Positions 1-13,195 of a DNA stretch of 64,000 bases are shown here, in pieces (within the stretch, counting starts at the first letter, position 1; each line of letters opens with the position of its first letter). The translations under genes and the position numbers were made by a program. Under the pieces are notes generated by a model. That model ran no database searches. It worked only from the letters and a program-made list of their open reading frames with translations, and was not told where the DNA came from. Source of the stretch: Endocalyx cinctus (taxonomy: Eukaryota > Ascomycota > Sordariomycetes > Amphisphaeriales > Apiosporaceae); NCBI GenBank assembly GCA_001600455.1, contig BCKC01000007.1, positions 2,668,019-2,732,018 on the forward strand, given 5' to 3'.

Positions 1-514
1 AACAAAAATTCTAAATATGATATAATTATATAGAAAAGAAGAAAACAAACTCGCTGATATTTTCTCACAGATAGATTATACCGCCATCGGGTTCAGGCTT
101 GGCGAAGACGAAGAAAAACCAGTGGTCCAAATAATGTTTGCCTGAGAGACCCCTCGCCACACCCGCGTCACGCATACTGCAGGTGGTCTTGAGATTAACT
201 ATGAGACTCTGTGATTGGGAGGTTTTCGGTCCCGGAAACTCAATGCACTGGGAAAGTGATTTGTGCACAGATCCAACGATTAACGTCTGAAGACCAGTCA
301 TCTCTACCCACGCACCTTCACACTCAACTTTTGGAGAATGAAAAAAAAAATAAAAATAAAAATAAAAAATACAGCCAAGAAAATATCTCAACGTCAATTA
401 GATGGTACCCTTTTCCCTTTTTCTTTTTTTTTTTCCCCTTCCTCGCATCTTTCTCTGTTCGTAGCGAGTAGCAATGACCCCTGTACAGCTGCCCCTATAT
501 TTTATATTTCCTTT
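1..514. other. AT-rich region without a supported gene
   Basis: No coding region is supported here. Short open frames on both strands run through A-rich and T-rich tracts (about 338-372 and 410-440) and give low-complexity Lys/Asn or Phe-rich translations. The left edge may belong to the flank of a gene outside the window. Confidence 0.5.
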
Positions 515-784
515 TTATCGATGACGGCGGCGGTGAGAGGATGATGACGACGATGACGACGACTCCTGAGTCGAATGAGGTAACCTCCAGATTATGCCGT
601 TGTGGAGACAGAGACCGTTGGCGATGCAGTCATCGCAGAGCTGACCCTCCTGATACCACGAGTCCCGTAGGACCTTGACCCCGAGGCATTGGTGATTAGG
701 ATCATTACGGGCGAAGTGGCAATACGACTTGAGCCGTACAGTTGAGTGCTTGCACACGAAAAGGAATTCCTCCCAGTCGCACAT
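515..784 (-). CDS. small Cys-rich hypothetical protein (89 aa)
   Basis: Single-exon reading frame of 89 codons starting with Met-Cys-Asp-Trp and ending at a TAA. The first 65 residues are non-repetitive and hold paired Cys/His positions (Cys2, a Cys-x-His near residue 11, Tyr-Cys-His near 21, His-Gln-Cys near 32, then Cys-x2-Cys-x5-Cys near 50-58), which suggests a small zinc-binding fold. The C-terminus is a Ser run followed by Arg/His. The look is that of the small conserved Cys/His proteins of unknown role that are common in filamentous fungi, but I cannot name a family. No partner gene lies nearby. It could be a chance frame, although the composition of the first two thirds argues for real coding. 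Confidence 0.5.
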   Translation of the reverse strand: MCDWEEFLFVCKHSTVRLKSYCHFARNDPNHQCLGVKVLRDSWYQEGQLCDDCIANGLCLHNGIIWRLPHSTQESSSSSSSSSHRRRHR

Positions 785-3700
785 TTTATTTATCTTGTTG
801 CTCAGATTCTTGAAAGCGTGTAAAGGGGTTTCTTGATTTTGTTGGGGCCGTCCTAATGTAGGAAAGAAAGAAATGGAAAGTAAAGATAATATCGTGAATA
901 GTTCTCAGGAGAAAACACCAAGAAAAGTGGTGTAAGTTTATATGTATATGAGAAAGATAGAGAACGAAAGTAAGATAGTTAAAGCGTTTAGCCTCTTTTT
1001 TTTTTTTTTTTTAGACGCCCAGTGACCTCTGTGGATGGTCGTTTGCTGGTGTGTTTGCTTTTAGTTCCCGTTAACCAAAAGTGACAAGTTAGAAAGTCGT
1101 TATGGGACTATGTATGAACTTTTGCTTTATCTTATGAGTCGCAGAGGGGAGAAAAGAGACGTATATACGTTGATTATAGAGATGAATTCTTGGGCAGGTT
1201 GCAGAAAAGGGGGGAGGAAAGAAGGACCGTGCTGCTTCTATATATTCACTTGACTCTTGAGTCCTTTGACCATATCACGAGTCGCGTCCACTTATAAGCC
1301 GGGGGGGGGGGGGGGGGGGTCAATGACAGATGAAGCTACTCAGGGGTATAATTAAATTGTAAAACTCGATAATTACAGTCAAGCTTCAGATATGACGGCG
1401 ATGAAAATCACAAGATGTAGCTAACCAGTAGAACGGGAAACTCGCATCGTACACAAACTTGAAGCAATGTTTTCGATTGATGTACGATTCTATTTGACTG
1501 GTCACATATCTCATCAATACCTTCATGAACCCTTACCTCTAGATAGATTGAAATCAATATGGCCCCGTACACACTTGTGAGATATCAAAAGACCCACAGG
1601 CACAACATATGTAGGACGATGACAGGGAGGCCATCGAAATAAAACAGAATATAATAGAATGTAATAAAATAAAAAATAATTAACATAGTGTTTGTTAAAT
1701 ATCGTATTTAATAGACTGTCTCCATAAATGCGGCTCAACAAGGCTGAATATCGTACTCGTTGACATTTATATACTCCAAGTGGTGAGAAACTAGGGACAT
1801 GGGGTGACTAGATCGCCAAGTGCGGATGAATCTAGATACGTGGCTCAGGGAATTCATCTACGGGGTTGAAGCAGTCACCTTCAACTATATATTCTAAGGA
1901 CCTTGCCTTTAAGGATTACTCCTTAAACAAACGGTTGGCGGACGGTCTCGTAGGATGATAAGCGAGACCCGAGTACCAGGTTTTCAATTGAGAGAGGCAT
2001 GTTAGTACGCTATTTCACCAGCCACTTATTCGACATGGGATGGCAATCATTAGCCTTAGTAACGATAAATTTCCATATCCCGCCGCTTTCGGAGTGGACC
2101 GAGACGTAAGTACCAAGATGGGCAAACAATTTCTTTTTTCCCTATATTTTCTAACGTCGCATACATTACGCCTGATCCCTGGACGAAAAAGCTGTGATAC
2201 CTGAATCACAGCTATAAAGGTATGGACCTCTTTCTCCCACGACCGTAAATGACAGTGACGGACGAGTGCAGTATTCTGCGGGAAGCCTGCTAGCCACCTG
2301 CTGCTTCGCGATATGTGCTGTTGTTGAAAAGCAAAATTGCCTCGACAATACGGCGACCAGACTATCAAACGTCGGTTGCGCACAGTTGTCTCCGAGCATT
2401 CTTCCAAGGTTCCTACGTAGGACGTGGCCACGTGTAATTTTTCTCAATACAAATAGCACTTACTAGGACAGGGTTTCGGTAAAGAATTTCCACGACAGCC
2501 TAATGTCGTTTTTTCTTTCTTTCTTTTTCTTTTGTCATATTCCAAGTCCAAAATTTAGGTTACCTAAGGGCGTCAGACAAACGCAATTTCAACTAGACAA
2601 TGATGAAAACACCACGCTATAAACTTGCATATGTCAATCTTCGAGGGAATTGCGAAAGGTTACATTGGTCGGCGTATGAGGCCCAAAGATGCCTGCCGAG
2701 ACGTTGACAAACAATCAATCGGCGGCAGGATATATATCGACAGGACTCGAGGTGGACCTGGGTCTGGTACGATTGAGGTTGAACAGCATTCATGTCGGAC
2801 TGGGCATCAAAGAAGAATCACCTTACGCCAATGAAGTGGTCGAGAAGTTGATGACATCGCGCGGATGAAGTCGGAAGGGGGCCCCAGATAGAGTGATCGG
2901 CTCATCTCCACGGCTTCGGATTTCAATGTGAATCCAATGCTCCAACCCACATCTTCTGTAATTGGATCAATTTGATCAAAACGAACCTGCAAGGGGGGTC
3001 TGCAAGCTGGATTCTAAGTTGCCGACGAGACTTGAAATATATTCTTGAAACCCGACTGTTGATTTACTGACCGTTTATGAGAGCTGAGCTCCATAATAAT
3101 ATTTTATAAAAGTCGTTTCACAGAGCGTACATTACTTTCATCAAAAATACCTAGAGACTGGAACTGAGTGAAAGAATATATATACATATATGATGATATT
3201 TTCAACCACTTTTGAATATCCGCTTACAGTGCCTGAGTGCCTAGGCAGGTACAATCACTCACCTCACGAGTCACTGCACGGAAATTTAGGGTTTATGTAG
3301 GTTCTGGACCGGTCACTGGGCTAGGAATATGTCGTATGTCCACGGGTTTACGTATCCAAGCTCGTTATGATGCGGTCTTAATTGTTGATTATTCTTATTC
3401 TTGTTACTTGGTACTATTCTAGCTACGGAAGGGTGGTGTATGGGAAGGTAATAAGGTGTTGAAAAGCGGTGAATTACGGCAGTATTATTTCAGAAGAAGA
3501 TAAGCTGATAAGAAACAGAAGAGGACAAGATAAGGACAAACAAAACTCCACTTTAGAAAAGACGAAGTGAGGTCAAACTACTATGGGGATGTATTGTAAG
3601 TATCGAACAATCGCTGATGTAATGGAATGATGAAGTTGTTCATTGTGGCTGTACTCAGAATGAAACCAATGAATTGGCTGATTTGAGGCCGCCTGACATG

Positions 3701-4647
3701 AGAATCGGTTGCCTCGTTTTCATCCCCCCAACGCTTTTTTGCCTTGTTCTTCTCATACAATGACATTCTCGTCAATCCCCCATTCATCGTCGTCATTCTT
3801 ACTCTTTTGTAACTTGAGCTTTGGAAACTGGGAATTGATAACCAGCATCTTTTATCCCATCCATCAATCAATCAATTAATCACCACATTAGGCATCTCTC
3901 GCATCTTTTCATATACTCTGGTAAGATTGTATGAATGGATATGATATGCATAATGTGACATTTCTTACACCACCTTTGACTTTCATTTTTCGGTGACTGG
4001 CTTAATTAAAATTACATTCGCCCGCTTCATTCGCCTTTTGTACGTGCCCGGCTCACCACCATCACCAGCTCCGCCCCGCGATTTGGTCTCATTTTCATAT
4101 CCATCCATCCACCTATCCGTCTACCTATAGCCTCAGAAGCTAGGTTCGATCTTATAAATTCATGATATATCTACCCTTCAATTGTCAGTTGCTCTAGTTA
4201 TTTAATTATTCCGTCTCTACTGTAATATGAAAGACGGAATTCGCGCGTCTACATTTTATTACATGTTCGTACTCTGATCGGGCGAGAACAACTCTTAGCT
4301 AGTGCTTCGAAATAAAAATCTGCCCAATAATGAGGAAATAACTTGAGCGGAGCATAGAACCGAAAATGCTAACTAGCCATATTTATCCTAAGTTTAACTG
4401 GATGGGTACATCGTCTTCCGCGCGTATTCAGTAATCTCATTATATCACCACCGGCATTTAGGATCGTCTGGCGTTTTAGTACTCAGGACTAGTTTCAATA
4501 TCTCGTCGATATATCTCCAGGTTCTTAAGGACAAGGCGAGCCTACTCGGATCAACTTTCTTATTCGCTGTTATACAAACTTTCTTTTTTTTTTTAAAAAA
4601 AAAAAAAAAAGCGGTCGCGTTGCCTGTGTATTGAGTAGTGCTCCAGT
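785..4647. other. 3.9-kb intergenic region
   Basis: No gene is supported. Open frames of 60-138 codons occur on both strands, but they lack recognisable motifs and overlap each other. It contains a T tract (about 998-1012), a run of 19 G (1301-1319) and a T/A palindromic tract just before the next gene (about 4580-4610). The last few hundred bases probably carry the promoter and leader of the zinc-finger gene at 4648. Confidence 0.5.
1301..1319. repeat. poly-G homopolymer (19 G)
   Basis: Uninterrupted run of 19 G on the plus strand in intergenic DNA. Such a run can form quadruplex structures and is prone to length error in sequencing. Confidence 0.9.
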
Positions 4648-7458
4648 ATGGCCGACCGCTTAACCCTAACCCCAACTTCGGAATTTTCCAACATGGGCCC
4701 TGCTTCACGGGCAACTGATATACCTATTGATTTTCCTCCGCGCCGACAGAATGTCTCTACTTTGGATATGGCAGGCCTAAATATGCCAAATGATTCTAGA
4801 CAGTCAGCTCTATTCCTTTGGTATCAACAAAATGACGGACCTTGGATCCCTCCAGGCTTGACCTCCGGTCATGATGATGCTCGTACTTCCATGGTGCCAA
4901 ACCTACAAAACCATCATGTAGGCTTCCATGGACAATACCACGAGAGTGTAGTGCCTTCCGAGTGCGACACTGTCCCTCCCGGAATTCCCCCTTCTGATTC
5001 CGGATATGGAAGCTATCGCACAAAGCACAGTGTTGTCAATGGATCAGTTTGTGAGACTTCATTTGAAAGTAACCCCGATCCTCAACATCATGTTGAAGCT
5101 CTCTCCGGAATAGAGTTTCGAAGTTATGGTCCGGAATCGATCCAGCCGTGTATGAATAATACAAATAACCAAAATAATATTCTCGCCCGGGCTCATGGGG
5201 GTGCTCCCGAGTCTTCAGATGCTGCAGACTTGAAATGTGATACATGCGATAAAATCTTGAAGACGCCATCGGAATTAAAGTGAGTCTACTAGGTTCGATG
5301 ATCGGTTTTTATTTCAGATGCTGACATACCACGTCTAGGAAACACACTCAAAGGCATACGAAACCATACAAATGCGACGTCAAAGGCTGTCTTCGTACAG
5401 ATGGTTTCAGCACGACAAATGATCTCGACAGGCATAAAAGGAGCAAGCATCCAGACGGGGAGTTCACTGGCAATCGATACCATTGCCTTCGAGGTGCTTG
5501 TCCTACGAAACCAAAGCCCAAAATATGGCCAAGAGCAGATAATTTTAAGGCTCACATGAAGCGTGTCCACCATATTGAAAAGATGTCAGACGAAGATCTC
5601 GAGAAATGCATTTACAGGTAATATATTGAATTTACTTTCTTACAATTCTAGGTCGTAATGTCACTTAACTCTAATCCACTTTCTCGTAGGGAACTTCAAC
5701 GGAGCGATTGTCCTCCTAATGTCAACATACCCGTCAATTTACAATATCAACATCAACCCGACTATTCAGGCAACCTATGGCAGCAACCGTACCCGTCAGT
5801 GATGCAATTGCCTGACGAAAATAAGCAATCAGAACATCTTCCACAATTTCCTGTGGAAGACGGTCAATCTTTGGATGATCAAGCTCGTGATCTTTCTAAT
5901 CTAGAAACGAGCCATGCGGGTATTGATACTATAATACCTTCCAGTGGTGAAATGCCAGTTTTGGATTTGGGCAAAAACATATCACAAAAGGATAATACGT
6001 CTGCCGGAAAAGCTATTGAGATCCCCCATATTCTAAGCACGGACCCTCTCGGCGATGATAGTACAGGCTGTCTCACCAAAACATCAGAAAGTGAGGCGCC
6101 TGCTGCCTTAAAACACTCCATAACCACAAGCGGAACCTTTAAGTCAAGTGACACTCAGCGCTGGGCTAAGATATCGCCTCCAGACGACTCGATCACCGAC
6201 AAACGCCATGCAGGCTCAGTTGAAGAGAAAGCGGAAGAAGAGGATGAGGATAATGACGAGGAAGACAGTGATGATGATAATAAAGAGAGCCGCCCGAAAA
6301 TTCAAGAGGGTGACCACTATCTTGATTTAAATGACCTGAATCAAATCGAAGCGCTACTTCAGCGCCTTGAAAGCAATGGTACTCTCAACAAACTGGGTTA
6401 TAGAAAAGACTCATCACTAGCTTCAGGAAGCACTACAGGAGAATCATCTCTAGGCGGCTCTAGTTCAGACAACTTACATCCTTGCAATCAATGCACCAAA
6501 ACCTTTGCCCGAAAGTGTGAGCTGAGGTATGTGCCTATCCCCCTATAAACAGTATACCTTCAATTACTGATATTTCCCTATGATTCAGGAAACATCTGAA
6601 GCGACACGATAAGCCGTTCGGATGCACTTTTCAAGACTGCACTAAGAGGTTCGGGAGTAAGAATGACTGGAAGCGACATGAAAATAGCCAGCACTTCACA
6701 CTGGAGCATTGGAAATGCGATTTAAATAAGCATGACGAGCATATTCTGGAGCCTTGTAGGGCTATATTCTATGAGCGCGAGTCATTTCAGAGGCACCTCG
6801 TCCAAGAACATCTAGTGAAGGATTCGGCGATCGTCGATTACAAACTTGAGAGATGTCGGATTGGACGGAATTGTGAAGCTCGTTTCTGGTGTGGCTTCTG
6901 CCTTGAGGTCGTAGAGATCAAGCAAACAGGCCTCCAGGCCTGGACCGAACGGTTCAACCACATCGACAATCACTTCAGCGGCCGTAATGGACAAGTGCAA
7001 AGAGACGTTACAGAATGGCAGAACGTCGACCCGCAGCATCCAAGGGCGGAGTCACCTATGTCAGACTCGGATGACTCCAACGACGACGATAGTTCTCGGC
7101 CCTCCTCTTTAACATCCTCATCAAACATCATCCCATCTAAAAAGGGACCTAATATGTCGCCAATACACCCTTCTACTAAGAAACGAAGGACAGAAGATAG
7201 CTTCGCAAGCAGCTCTACGAAGAAATCGAAGAAGAGTAAGGAAACGAGTAAAAGAGACTCAACAGGCACCCTCGCCGATTCACGCTATTATTGTGTAAGT
7301 GATGCACTCATTTCCTAGATGTTTCTATATAGCTTCATACGAAGAGCTAACTTCTTCTCCCGTCTCATTAGTGTCAGTGTAATGATCAAATGCCGTCAAG
7401 CCGGCAGTGTAGCAACTTCCCCTGCGACCACGTAATGTGTCAGTTCTGTCACTTTTAG
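4648..7458 (+). CDS. C2H2 zinc-finger transcription factor, five exons (846 aa)
   Basis: Exons read as 4648-5279, 5339-5617, 5690-6526, 6589-7294 and 7372-7458; all phases agree and give 846 residues. Joining exons 1 and 2 completes a first finger (Cys197-x2-Cys200, His-x4-His) followed by a longer finger with an inserted loop. Joining exons 3 and 4 completes a further C2H2 finger and a Cys-x5-Cys finger with the conserved Trp-Lys-Arg-His. Exon 3 carries an acidic Asp/Glu stretch, exon 4 a Ser/Lys-rich basic tail. The 87-nt last exon adds a Cys cluster (819, 821, 831, 836, 841, 844) right before the stop. It is probably a nuclear DNA-binding regulator; the target is unknown. The finger block resembles that of the gene at 15532, so the two are likely family members. 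Start chosen as the first ATG after an in-frame stop region. Confidence 0.85.
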
Positions 7459-10400
7459 TATATCAAATGCTTTATGGTGTCGACCTTTTTTTTTTTTTGG
7501 GTTTCCTTTTGCCCCTCTCCTACTCCTTCTCCTTCTAGGTTTTAGGAGATATCATACGGGCTTACACTTGCTTATACATTTTCATGATTCTGGGGTTCTA
7601 ATGATTAATGGATTGATGGGATTGATTGGATTAGCATTAGTATACCCTACTTGGCATTTATCCACTCGCCTCAAAAGGCAGGGAAAGGAGAGAAGATACG
7701 AATTATTTTTTTAAGATATAGTTATGATTTCGATTTGCATTGATTTTATCACAGCATGCTTTACACCTCTTCACGAGATGATACTCGGTCTAATATATGG
7801 TCACAAAAAGATTACACCATTTTGAAATTATTGTATTCCCCTTCTATGAAAAATTAATTTTTCTTTTCTTGTGCCTTTGTGTCAATCGTTATCATTCAGG
7901 TCATAACCAAGTGCGATGGACACGGTGACAACCGACGGGCTAGCTCCGATAGACGACAATGTGAGAATGTAAATATACGTAGCATGCAGTATAAGAAGAA
8001 CTATGCGACATGATAAAAGTGCAGACTTTTCCAAAAATTATCGTATTTCGTTGTTTTAAGGGAAACGCTGATCATCAGTAGGCAGCTTGTGCATCTTGGT
8101 GTACTATGCTGCCTTTCTAAGAGTCTGTTTGCAACCCCTATTTCCCTACCCGTAATGAAGGAATATGAAACCACGGAATGTTCACATTCTAATCACGATT
8201 TATTTCCTAATTTTATTTCCATGAACAAAAAAAAAACGTGCCAAGCAGATAAGGTAGTAAATTCCTCGAGTTAACCAACATTCAGGTTTTTGGTTTCTGT
8301 TGTTGGTCGTATGAGACATACATGCATGGTAAAGAAAGGACCTCTAGACGCGGTAAAACCCCCCTCGAGTCAACTTCGTAGAATTCTTCACTTAAACGCC
8401 AGGATGCTACAGAGATTACTCCGCGGCCATGTATGGAGACGGCGAGAAAAGTGCCACGCATGATATAACACCAACGTGTGTAAGGACAAGCTCGGTCAAG
8501 TATTGATACACAATGCATGTTGAGATTAAACATGTAACATAAAAAGAATCCTTCATTTTCAAACATTCCGTTTGAAGAGGAGAAGAGAAAAAAAAACAAA
8601 AAACAATTTTTTTGTCAGCAACTAAGGCACGCACTGTTTGGTCATCCTTCAATGGGGGGGAGGAGAAAGAGGACAAGAACGAGCAAAAGGAAGGAAATTT
8701 GGTTGGAGTGGCGGCAAGTGGGTGGTCGGTAAGTTGGTGTTGGTTGTCACACTGTTTTCTTTCTTTTTTTTTCGTACCTACATATGTACGTTTCTGGCAC
8801 AGCAGGAGCGGAAAGGGCAAGCTGGTGGAGGTTATGCCTCTTCTGCCCGTCTATTTGTCGCTCCTTATTTGATTAGAATCTACGTTAATCTCTACCTTTG
8901 GCGAGGGTTGAAAGACCATGAAACCTCTAGGTATACGTCCTCGATTTGGGTTTTCGGATTCTTGTCGTCAAAACAGCATGTCAACCGACGGGCGTCGTCT
9001 CGAGCGTCACATCATGAAGCATCACCGCTGTCATCCTACGAAACAATAACCAAGACGTAATTGAACATGAAAACGCCTCAATTACCACCTTAGGTCTTTC
9101 CTACCCCCGAAGATCTTCACCTGTCTAACGCTTCCACGCGGAGAAAACGAAGAGGGAGAACAAAAATAAAAGGGGGTGGAGGGGGGAGAGAGAAGTATGG
9201 AGTAGTAAACCCTGACCTGACTTTTTGGTTCGCTTATTTCTCTATGATGCTTGATTATAAAAAAAGACTAGCCGCCGAGTGCTGACAAACGGCGTGGGTG
9301 GTTGGGCGAGAAAGGGAACGGTGAAAGGAGAAGAGGGAAGGGTGTACGTAGCATCGGTAGGGCCAGGACTAGAGAGAGTACATACCTACTCTCAATCAAA
9401 CCCAAACTACGCTAAAGACGTAGGTCAAAGAAACACACATCCACCGACGGTGTAACGGATTTGCGTCTATGTGGGCGTTCAACCGGCGCTTGTTTTGCAC
9501 ATTTTCTTCCTTGTAAATGCGTAAGTTTCATTTTTTTTTTTGGTATAATTTTATTTTTGTGTCTCGGGATTTAGAAGTGACGAGACGCGAGGAACATCCG
9601 ACGCTGACATTGGCTGGCGCTAGTCTCGGCTCTTTTACCGTAAGAAACTATAGAGGTTTGAATTTAAGATAATGTATCGTATCATAAAGAAAATCGAGGC
9701 GGCCTCCGAAGAGTTGGAAAGAGGAAGCTGGGTGGTCAGCAACGTACAGTGGAGTGCAATGTGTACCGCGACACCAAGCCCCCCTTCCCCCAAATCCCTC
9801 CCCCCTTTCTTCCCCCACAGGGACACAAACATGCTAGTACCAACACCTTTGGCGTTCTACACTGCCCATACCCTTTTTCTGTGGATCTTCTATTACATGT
9901 GTTTCTTGAATCAGCTATGCTCGCTGGTTAGCACCCGTCGACCTATATCCCGGTTAACACTTCGACACCTCGACACCTCACCCCCCCTTCTTCTAGGGCT
10001 ACGTATTCGGCCCTCTGGGGCGCCTGCCATTTCCGATCCAGGGGAGAGGAAGGGAAAAAAAGAATTACGAAAATATTTCGAGAAGAAGTACACGAGGATG
10101 ACGAGATAATCTTAGCGAGCCCGAGAAGAGAGTAAGTAAAGCATGGCTCTGCGTATTTGCCTTACTCCCACGTGTTGAAGAGTGGGCCAAAGTCATCATC
10201 CTCAGCCCTAATTTCGGAACCGGTCGGAGTATTATGATTACTTTTTGGCTGCGTGTAATGTAACAAAACAAAGAACGAGATTTGATATTTGCTAAACAAT
10301 ATGATGATCATCAAACCCTTGGACCGTACGTTTTGTTTAACATTCAAATCTCCCCTGAAATTGGGTGTAAAAAAAAAAAAAAGAGAGAAGTCCTATCTAA

Positions 10401-11078
10401 GAAATCAAGGTTATTCGTGGAGATGAAGTAGATATATCCTTGGTAACTGGTAAAGAAACGAGCAGAGCGACTGACTGGCTTAATTGCAGATATGCACCTG
10501 CACGGCGTCTCGTAGGAACGCTTATTGATAGGTCTGCTAGATCATCTATCTACCTGCCTGGACTCGTGTGGGTATAGATTTGGATTGATCAGTTTACCCA
10601 ATTATTCGAGACAAACGACTGCTAATGATTAACGTAAATTTGGAGACGCGTAAATGGGAGTAGAATTATTTAATTTTCCCTAGTAAACTACTGCCGGTAA
10701 GGCGTACCAAGGGCAACAAAAATAGCTTGACCCATCTAGCTGAAGCATAGAGATATATTAGACGTCTGACGATAATCTTGATATGAACATCTTCTTCCGT
10801 CTATAGGGTTGGATCGCGTCGAGATGTGCGTCAAGTGGTAAGCTTCTCACTCCATTCTATACGACTGCTGAATGTCTACTTCTGAGTCAGGACGGCTTTA
10901 CCCGCGATTGCATACTGAATCAGAAGCAGCCTTGACATGATACATTCCTGTTTTTTTCTTTTCTTTTTTTTTTATATGTAGTATGTATCTATCGTGGCCG
11001 CTTTACCGTAATCAAGATTATGGGTTGTTTCGGTAAATTGGCAGCGTAGGATTTTGGTGACACGGGTAGGGACAGACG

Positions 11079-11104
11079 AGGGGGGCCTGGGGGGGCCTGG
11101 GGGT
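11079..11104. repeat. short G-rich tandem duplication
   Basis: Two adjacent copies of a 10-nt unit of six G followed by CCTG, then a third partial copy, in intergenic DNA. Confidence 0.7.
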
Positions 11105-12929
11105 GTAAGAAGTCTCAGGTTACAGCTCTATTAGCTGAACCATTCATGGAATGAAGTTGAACATATTCACCTTCCTCATGGGTCGAAAGCTGGAATTACC
11201 GTTTACTTGTCACGCTTACCAGGCTTTTGTTTTAAGGTTAAAAAGATGATCTTATTCTTCCTAATCATCCAGTATCAGAAACCATTGCCGAAGGTCTCAC
11301 CGCCTTAATAATATCAAAATGAAAACGGGTGGATGGATAGTCACTGTAACTGAATATATGAGTAATGTGAATATTACATACTAAACGAAAGCAACCCAAC
11401 GAGAGAATTTTTCTCTTTTTTTCTCGCTTCTCAGCATGTCACGTCATCCAGATCGATAAGCAACTGATCCGATGTACCATTCAGTATCGATAATAAGAAG
11501 AGAGAGAAAATGAGGCTCAATTACGAGAGAGCAGCTTATCTTAGACATTGATTCAGTTGGAGTGATCGTATTGGTGCAATAGATCTATGACATGTGTATA
11601 AGCAGGGTAAAAGAAGAAAAAATTTTCTTCATTGCTGACGTGGATGATGTTCGCTTCACTCACTCTGCGATGGTAGCATTACTGTGGTAGGGCACTTGCT
11701 TTCCGCCAGTCAAGCGACTCGAGTAGGTAAGTAGGGGAAAGAAAAAAAAAAAAAAAGCGATTTAGGTTCCCGGTTAGGTTGGCACAAGAAATACCTACAG
11801 AATGCTGTACACTACATTACCATCATCTATCTACTGTACTAATATACGCGGGCAGAGGTAAAGGGGGGTATCGGACCCGCAAAATCGACGCAAGGGACAA
11901 TATCGGTGCCATAAATAACAGCTTCTACTGGAGTACGGAGTAATTGTATACTCATTGTATACTACTGTAGTGCTGTCGTGATGTAGTGCGTGCATTTGTG
12001 ATACCAACCAACACCAAAAATCATTCATACTTTTTCAAGTTCATACCCAAGGAACGTTCTTTTTTCTCTTTAGTATATGTCCTTATGAGGCTCAGTAGTT
12101 CCGCGCATAAGAAAAGACAGGGGTTTACAAAGGTAAGGTGAAAATAATACCTGTACCTATACCACTGCGTAGCCATAAGGGAGAGCGCTTTGGTAGTGAC
12201 CCGGTTTGGGGGCGGCGTGATGGGCTGAAGTCAGGGACCAATCAAATAACGAGTTTTGAATATCGCAAGCGCATAGACGCCCACGATAAAAAGTGGTGGG
12301 TGTTCGACCTGTTTTCCACGTCACTTCGCTGAAACGTAAAGCCTGTCATATCCGTCGTCGTCGGTTTTTTTATGATTACTTTTCCGTATGAATAGACTTT
12401 TCTACTTGTTTAACCAATGCAACAAAATAAAAGCGAGAAATTCTTTTTTTTTTTTTTCTTCCTTCACTGCCGATCAGTCCTTTATTGGTGTAACGCATGT
12501 GGATATAGGTATATACCGATACGTAGAGATGGTCTAATAAAAGCTCATAGATGCCAATTTTATGTAGATACGTAATGTAAAGTAACACTCACGCTGACAA
12601 CAGAAACGAATACGGTAAGTAGTTTAGCAAAGATCTACATCAGGTGTAAATGTAGTATTTGTGTTGGATGTACCAGTGTACCACTGATTTGGAGTTGAGA
12701 TGAATTTGCCTAGAAAGTAGAAAGTAGAGAAATTCAGTTGCCTCGATTTTGCCCTATTCTCTCATTCTCTGCTTCTTGTCTGCCTATTTTTTTTTTACGG
12801 GGTTAAATGCGCGCGAGTGAATTTAACTGGCGGGAAACTCGGTCAAGCACGAGCCATCGTACGCCCCTAAACCCACTATATCATGTAAGTGGTTTAGAGG
12901 GAATTACTACTACGGGTGTACTATGCAGG

Positions 12930-13195
12930 CACAGTAGATACTTAATATAGTGTATATACCTACCTAAGTGCCTACTGTAGGCATGTATATAGGTGTATCC
13001 ATACGTAGAGATGTTATCTTTTAACTGTTTAGAGCAATAAAACCATTACCTCTTTAAGTATATACTTCATAGGTACCAATACCTAGTATATTGCTATATT
13101 TATAGGTGGTTTTCATCAGTTTAATGTATCCATACTTACCTACTTAGGTACCTAGGCACTTACTACAAGGTAATAATACTAGCTAGGTAAACTCT
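12930..13195. repeat. island of TAGGTA/TACCTA and CCTAGG motifs
   Basis: Dense imperfect repetition of TACCTA, TAGGTA, CCTAGG and GGTACC words, often palindromic, in AT-rich intergenic DNA. Similar islands recur at about 29975-30420, 36755-36960, 42500-42600 and 49370-49570. Confidence 0.6.

Noticed and set aside
4661..4678. Telomere-like CCCTAACCCC
   Set aside because: Fewer than two full repeat units, inside coding sequence of the zinc-finger gene, and explained by Leu-Thr-Leu-Thr-Pro codons.
8612..9060. Overlapping frames of 86 and 140 codons
   Set aside because: Gly/Lys and Phe-rich translations through homopolymers, no motif, with a competing antisense frame.
9672..10109. 145-codon frame beginning with ATG
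   Set aside because: Pro/Ser-rich second half over C-rich spacer DNA, no domain, and overlapping frames in other phases of equal quality.
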